NCBI RefSeq assembly: GCF_020283565.1
Contig: NC_060059.1
Location: 17,912,933-17,976,932 of the forward strand
Length of the DNA: 64,000 nucleotides
Direction: 5' to 3'
From: Trifolium pratense
Taxonomy: Eukaryota; Streptophyta; Magnoliopsida; Fabales; Fabaceae
This document shows, piece after piece, positions 57,923-64,000 of this stretch; within the stretch, counting starts at the first letter, position 1; every line of letters starts with the position of its first letter. The translations under genes were made by a program, and so were the position numbers. The notes below the pieces were generated by a model. That model did no database searches. It saw only the letters and a program-made list of their open reading frames with translations, and had not been told where the DNA came from.

Positions 57923-60117
57923 CTAGGTTTCAGGTGGGAGATCATCTAACTTTAAACTTGAGTAGTGATCTCTATCGTTAGGGAAGTAGTAATGTTTTAA
58001 ACGTTGCCCATTAACAATGAATGTCTCGTTTGATCCGTTCTTGACTTCTACGGCCCCATTTTTAAAAACTCTAGTTATTTTAAATGGTCCTGACCATCTG
58101 GAACGTAGTTTTCCAGGAAATAATCTTAGCCTTGAGTTGAAGAGAAGTACAAGTTCCCCTTCCTTGAATTCTTTTCTCAATATATGCCCGTCATGCCATT
58201 TTTTAGTTCTTTCTTTGTAAATCTTGGCATTCTCGTAAGCATCTAGTCTAAGTTCCTCTAGTTCATGTAATTCTAAAATCCTTTTTCTTCCGGCAGCTTG
58301 GTAATCCATATTAAGGGCTTTAACTGCCCAATAGGCCTTATGTTCTAATTCTACCGGCAAGTGACATGACTTTCCATAGACGAGTCTAAATGGGGTGGTC
58401 CCTATTGGTGTTTTGTAGGCTGTTCTATATGCCCATAGAGCATCATCAAGCTTTGCGGCCCAATCCTTTCTAGAAGTGGAAACAGTTTTTTCAAGGATTG
58501 ATTTGATTTCTCTATTAGAGACTTCAACCTGGCCGCTTGTTTGTGGATGGTATGGTGTGGCAACTCGGTGTTTCACTCCACATTTCTTTAATAAATTCTC
58601 TAATTGTTTTGATATGAAGTGAGATCCGCCATCACTTATAACTAACCTGGGGACTCCAAACCTAGGGAAAATGATTTTCTTAAACAACTTAGTGACTACT
58701 CGCGCATCATTTGTAGGTGAGGCTATAGCCTCTATCCATTTTGACACATAATCTACAGCTACGAGTATGAATTTGTTGCCCAAGGAGGATGGAAAAGGTC
58801 CCATAAAATCTATTCCCCAAACATCGAAGATTTCTACTTCTAGGATGTTTGTGAGTGGCATTTCGTTTCTTCTTGAGATGTTTCCTGTACGCTGACATTG
58901 GTCACATTTTGCAATAAACGTGTGAACATCTTTAAAAAGGTTAGGCCAATAGAGGCCGGCTTGTAGAATTTTATAAGCGGTTTTAGAAGTGCTTGCGTGC
59001 CCTCCATAAGGTGAGGAATGACAATGGGTAATGACACTCTCCATTTCTTCTTCGGGGATGCATCGACGAAAAATTCCGTCGACGCCTCTTTTAAATAAAA
59101 GGGGCTCGTCCCAATAGAATTGTTTAACATTATGGAAGAATTTCTTCTTTTGTTGATAAGATAATTCAGGAGGTATTATTCCGGCAGCTATGTAGTTAAC
59201 ATAATCAGCATACCAGGGGGCTGTAGTTTGGACTAGAGCGGTTTCTATTTCTTCCTTGCCAGCTTTTTCTTCGCCGAAGGAGAAATCTAATTGAGCGATC
59301 AGTCTATCACAAGGGAAGTCATCGTTAATTGGGATATGTTCTTTCCTAATATCATCTAGTCTAGATAGGTGGTCTGCTACCGTATTTTCTATGCCTTTCT
59401 TGTCTTTGATTTCTAGGTCGAACTCTTGTAGCAGCAGTATCCATCTTAGCAGTCTTGGTTTTGCATCTTTCTTACTCATAAGATATCGGATTGCTGCGTG
59501 ATCGGTGTAAATGATGATTTTAGATCCCACCAAATATGAGCGGAATTTGTCGATTGCAAATACGACAGCTAAGAGTTCTTTTTCGGTGGTAGCATAGTTT
59601 AGTTGTGCCGCATCTAGAGTTCTACTTGCATAGTAGATAGCGTGTAGCTTTTTATCCTTTCTTTGTCCTAGAACGGCTCCTACGGCGTAATCGCTGGCGT
59701 CACACATAATCTCGAATGGTTCACTCCAATCAGGAGGTTGCATTATAGGTGCGGAAATCAAGGCTTGCTTGAGGAGTTGGAATGCTTCCATACATTTGTC
59801 GTCAAAGATGAATTCGGCGTCTTTCATTAAAAGGCCGGTTAAGGGTTTAGTTATTTTAGAGAAGTCTTTTATGAATCGCCGATAGAAACCTGCGTGTCCT
59901 AAAAAACTTCTTATGTCTCTAATGGTTTTGGGAGGTTGAAGGTTTTCTATTACTTCGATTTTAGCTTTGTCCACTTCTATTCCTCTATTAGAAACTATAT
60001 GTCCTAACACTAATCCTTCACGGACCATGAAATGGCATTTTTCCCAATTTAGTACTAGGTTGACTTTAACACATTGATCAGTGCATTTTAATGCACATTC
60101 TTCTACTATTGTACTAG
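57923..60117 (-). CDS. Pol 3' portion of Athila-like element B (RT tail, RNase H, integrase), cut by element C
   Basis: The open frame runs from the C insertion point (60117) down to 57923. It opens with the end of RT ([10 protein letters not shown], then [20 protein letters not shown]). RNase H follows, with [16 protein letters not shown] and [12 protein letters not shown] and ending VADHLSRL. Integrase has a zinc-binding part ending CDQCQRTG and a DDE core with the Asp of WGIDFMGPF, the Asp of VISDGGSHF and the Glu of [11 protein letters not shown]. The tail includes [20 protein letters not shown]. No chromodomain is seen, as expected for the Athila branch. Protease and the RT catalytic centre lie on the far side of C, beyond the window. 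The remaining frame has no stop or shift. Confidence 0.9.
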
Positions 60118-61207
60118 TGTATTCCTATGGTTTAATTTACTATTTTCACTATTTTAAGGTGTTTTTATATTTAAGTTTATTTCTAACTCTATTTTATTTT
60201 CGCACTTAATTTATGAATAAATAGCACTTTGACACCCTTCCGGTCCGCAGGTCATAACTGGAGTTACAAATATCGGATTGAGGCGCGGGAAGATGCGTTG
60301 GAAAGCTGAGATCAAGAGCTACGACTTTTATGTTGAGGCCAAAACCCAGTTCGGAGCGCAAGTGTGTCAAATAATTGCGTTTATGTTCCAGACGAATTTA
60401 ATTCAGCACAACTTTATATTTTTCGGCCCAATTGTTTTAAGGCCCGTTCCATGTATTATTTAAACCGAAAAAAAGGCAGCTAGGATTATTCATTCACTGT
60501 TCACAAAATATTCAAACCCTAGAGCAGCCGTCATCTTCCATGGAGAACTAAACTTCTATTGATCCATTGGTGTAAGGAACTTTGTTCTCGAATCTTGAGG
60601 TTCGGTTTTAATAGCAAATCGTTATGTTTATGCTTATCATATATCAATTTTCTTGTCTCTCTTTTGTGTATGAGTTGATGCAATTGATGCTTAATTATTT
60701 TGTTTCACGTTCATAACATTGAGACTATTCAAATTAATTCACGCTTGTTCAAATTAATCTGAATAGGAAATTGTTATATTATTTTCGCTTGCAAAATAGG
60801 GCTGCCGAATTATTGTTATGATTTTTAACTGTGTTATTGGTGACGCTTGATCATCGCCATAGTTAGTCGAACACGCTGGTGCTTAATCAACGAATTCGTT
60901 ATAAAACTGATTTTCGCTTGTTAAATTAGTTCTATAATCAGCCGAAGCATAAACTGTATGAATATTCATATAAGAACCTATGATGGATGATAAACAAAGT
61001 TGCCTAAAACCAATGGATTGATTGCTTTTATATTAATTAAATTCGTAATCTCTGTTATTGCTTCCACAAACAAAAAAACCCCAAATTGCAACCTTTAAAT
61101 TCATTCTAATATTGTTAAACCGATCGTGAGTCCTTGCGAAACGACCAAGGTCACTACCTTGTACTACGTATTTTAAAATTATTTTGATCACGAAACGACG
61201 GTGATCA
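60118..61207 (+). mobile_element. 5' LTR of Ty3/gypsy element C
   Basis: About 1090 bp, starting TGTATTCCTATGG at 60118 and ending GGTGATCA at 61207. Preceding ACTAG (60113-60117) is the candidate target duplication. Left of it the sequence is element B's RT coding strand; right of it that coding stops abruptly. A TATTTAAA at about 60457 may be the core promoter. The 3' LTR is beyond the window. Confidence 0.82.
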
Positions 61208-61210
61208 AAT

Positions 61211-61228
61211 TGGCGCCGTTGCCGGAGA
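61211..61228 (+). promoter_or_regulatory. Primer-binding site of element C (tRNA-Asp)
   Basis: TGGCGCCGTTGCCGGAGA, three bases after the LTR. It matches the complement of the plant tRNA-Asp 3' end at 17 of 18 positions. Confidence 0.88.
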
Positions 61229-61705
61229 CTCTCAATTGATTTTAGCTAATATTAGACTCAGTTTCTGTGTGGTTGCGTTCTAGCCTTTGCTTTCTCGTGT
61301 TTTCTGGATTATACGTGCCCTAATAATCAGTTTTCGTAAAAAAACAGTTTTCTGGAAAATCTTTTCTAAATCGAGTTTTTCCTGTACCTGTTCATCAGAA
61401 AAAAATCAGAGTTTAAAATCCCCTATTTTGGGACAAAATAGGTGACGGCAACCTAAAAAGTCCAAATTCCGTGTTTTACTATTTTATTTTAATTTATTAC
61501 TGTTTTTATAGTTTCAGAAAATTCCAAACTAATTTCCAAAATTCTTATTTTACTTAATTAGACTAAATTTCGTGTTTTTATATTTTTTTGAGTCTATTTT
61601 AACCATATCTCTTCTTTCTATTTGTTTCATTAACGAGTCTGATTCTGATTCTTACATAGTTTCTCTTTGCATACTTTATTTGATTCTAAACTTGCTTTTG
61701 ATAAC

Positions 61706-64000
61706 ATGGCTGAACAAAGAACACTAAGGCAGCTTGCTGCTCCTGATGTCAATTACAATGGTCTATGCATTCAATATACTGACGTTGATATTCCTTTTGA
61801 ATTGAAATCTGGTTTGATACATTTGTTGCCCAAGTTTCATGGTCTTGCAGGTGAGGATCCGCATAAGCATTTGAAGGAATTTCAGGTAGTTTGTTCTACA
61901 CCATTGAGGCCTGAAGGTATAACAGAGGATCATATCAAGCTTAGAGCCTTTCCATTCTCGCTCCAGGGTGCTGCCAAAGATTGGTTGTACTATCTTGAGC
62001 CGAATTCTATCACAACTTGGAATGATTTGAAGAAGGTCTTTCTAGAGAGATACTTTCCCGCTTCTAGAGCTGCGTTAATCAGAAAAGAAATATGCGGCAT
62101 TAGGCAGGGAAACGAATCATTGGCAGAATACTAGGAAAGATTCAAACATCTAGTTTCCAGTTGTCCCCAACACCAGATCACCGAGCAATTACTCATCCAA
62201 TATTTCTATGAAGGGTTGCTACCAATGGATCGAAACATTTTGGATGCTGCAAGTGGTGGAGCACTTGTTGATAAAACTCCAGCTGCTGCAAAGGCCTTGA
62301 TCGAAAACATGTCACTCAACTCGCAACAGTTTACAACCAGAAATAATTCTGCAAGTGTAAATGAGATTCAGTCTTCCTCTTCCTCCATCAAGGCGCTCGA
62401 AACCAAGTTTGATGCTAGAATTGATGAACTTACTTCCTTGGTGAAAATGTTGGCAGTTAGCAAAGCTCAACCAGCAAAAGTGTGTGGTATTTGTACTTCT
62501 TCTGAGCACCCGATTGATACATGCCCCATTCTACAAGATGAAACAATAACTGAGCTTCCTCAAGCATATGCAGCAGCAGCGCTTTACAATCAAAACAGGT
62601 ACAACAATCCTGACCTCTCCACCAACAAATATCACCCTAGTTGGAGGAATCATCAAAACCTCCAATATGGGAATCAGTCACAAGCTGCAGCCCCTGCTGC
62701 CCCACCAGCTACTTCTTCACTGGAAGACCTTGTCAAGTAACTGGCACAACGAACAGATGCTAGCATTCAGAACCTGACAACGCAGATGGGACAAATGGCC
62801 AATGCAATAGGCCAACTACAAGCTCAAGGCTCGGGTAACCTTCCTGCACAAACAGTGCCGAATCCGAATGTGAATGTGAGTGCAATTACTTTGAGATCCA
62901 GAAGAGTGTCAGAACCAGCTCCAGAGAAAAAGAAGAAGAAAACCGTTGCATCATCATCTGCTCCTGAACCTCCTTCTGTTACAATTGAGACCGAACCCGA
63001 AAAAGAAAGAGTATATGTGCCACCAATTCCTTTTCCTCAAAGGGTGCAGAAAAATATCAAGAAGATAGTTGAGGAAGACAAGGAGATTTTAGATGTATTC
63101 AGAAAATGTGCGGTTAACATTCCTCTCCTTGATGCAATTAAACAGATTCCTAAATATGCAAAATTCCTGAAAGACTTGTGCACACACAAGAGGAAGTTGA
63201 AGGAAAATGAGAGAGTCAGTTTGGGACGAAATGTTTCTGCTTTCATTCAGCCCAAAACTGGTTCCTCAGCTAATGTCTCAATTATCAGTCAGACCATGCC
63301 AGAAAAGTGTGATGATCCAGGAGTTTTTGCTATTCCCTGTTCCATTGGGGATCGCAAGTTTGAAAATTGTATGCTTGATCTGGGAGCAGGTATTAATGTT
63401 ATGCCTACTTCTATTTATAATAACCTTGATCTTGGTCCTTTGCAGCCTACAGGTTTAATCGTGCAATTAGCAAATAGGTGCAATGCCCGCCCTGCTGGGA
63501 AGGTAGAAGATGTCCTAGTTCAAGTTAATGACTTGATTCTTCCTGCAGATTTCTACATTCTAGACATGGAGGGCGAAACTAATTCCAGCAGGGCACCCAT
63601 CATTCTAGGCCGACCATTCATGAGAACGGCAAGAACAAAAGTTGATGTTTATGATGGAACCATGTCCATGGAGTTTGGCGACATTGTCGCTAAGTTTAAC
63701 ATTTTTGATGCCATGAAACATCCCGTGGAAGAACATTCTGTTTTTTATATGGATTTAGTTACTAACACTAACCTTTGCTCTGTTTGTGCTAAGATTGAAT
63801 CTGATTTGCAGGATAATAACATTCATACAGGTGAAGTTGTTGTCAATGAGGCGGTCTGTACGGTTAAAGTTCTTGACATTCCGGCTGCCCCAACCAAACA
63901 CTCCCATGATAAAGAAAAGACTACGCACTTCCATGATAAGATGATTTCCAAAAAGAAATTTTTTGTTGGCCAAAAAGTCTTGTTGTTTAAGTCTCGCCTG
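61706..64000 (+). pseudogene. Gag-protease frame of element C with two stops, running into an integrase C-terminal tail
   Basis: A single reading frame from ATG 61706 to the window edge, broken only by TAG at 62132-62134 (after NESLAEY) and TAA at 62738-62740 (after LEDLVK). Gag comes first (PKFHGLAGEDPHKHLKEFQV, LKKVFLERYFP). It is followed by a single knuckle-like CGICTSSEHPIDTCP, then a long linker with AITLRSRRV and VPPIPFPQR. The protease core is at about 63371 (MLDLGAGINVMPTSIY; the usual family form has DLGAS) and ends APIILGRPFMRTAR. After HPVEEHSVFYMDL the expected RT does not follow. Within about 200 bp the frame reads FHDKMISKKKFFVGQKVLLF, the motif found in integrase tails such as 58150-58210 in element B. 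Non-autonomous and probably inactive as a protein source. Confidence 0.8.

Overview
The window is nuclear DNA from a flowering plant, almost certainly a papilionoid legume close to Medicago. It is AT-rich, with small GT-AG introns, many MITEs and nested LTR retrotransposons. The decisive marker is a cluster of sieve element occlusion (SEO/forisome) genes; the forisome branch of this family is known only from legumes. There are no bacterial operons, phage genes, rRNA or tRNA genes, or CRISPR arrays.

1-18 kb: a minus-strand SEO cluster. It holds the 5' end of one gene (exons 1-2, cut by the window start), a complete 8-exon gene (5882-9203, 671 aa) and a complete 7-exon gene (11454-15795, 677 aa). 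I derived the exon models from splice signals and paralogue comparison, and both sum to a whole number of codons. All three genes have a TATA box about 90-105 bp before the ATG. A conserved non-coding block of about 66 bp lies upstream of each and recurs twice more in a duplicated promoter region. A fourth, more divergent SEO copy at 33.1-35.3 kb is a pseudogene.

18.7-24.3 kb: a non-autonomous LTR element in minus orientation, with two LTRs, a 5-bp target duplication, a minisatellite and no retroviral domains. 25.7-32 kb: two ordinary genes, an RPB7-family subunit of RNA polymerase IV/V (27556-28098) and a two-exon thioredoxin-fold protein (29898-31991), with several MITEs around them.

35.9-46.4 kb: a tandem triplication with a period of about 3.38 kb. 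Each unit carries an intronless 161-aa lachrymatory-factor-synthase-like protein of the START/Bet v 1 fold. Copies 1 and 2 encode identical proteins. A MITE lies at each unit start, and unit 1 has a hAT element whose empty site is preserved in units 2 and 3.

46.4-64 kb: three nested Ty3/gypsy-type elements. Element A (plus, tRNA-iMet primer site) inserted into the third repeat unit. Element B (minus, Athila-like, with two homologous accessory ORFs) inserted into A's pol gene. Element C (plus, tRNA-Asp primer site) inserted into B's reverse transcriptase region. In C, gag-protease coding runs in frame into what looks like an integrase C-terminal tail, with no RT, RNase H or integrase core between them. 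The right-hand parts of A, B and C lie beyond position 64000.

The most unusual signals are the shared SEO promoter block, an apparent recent intron gain in the 5.9-9.2 kb SEO gene, the Gag-Pro to integrase-tail fusion in C, and the paired ORF1-like genes with palindrome-rich spacers in B.
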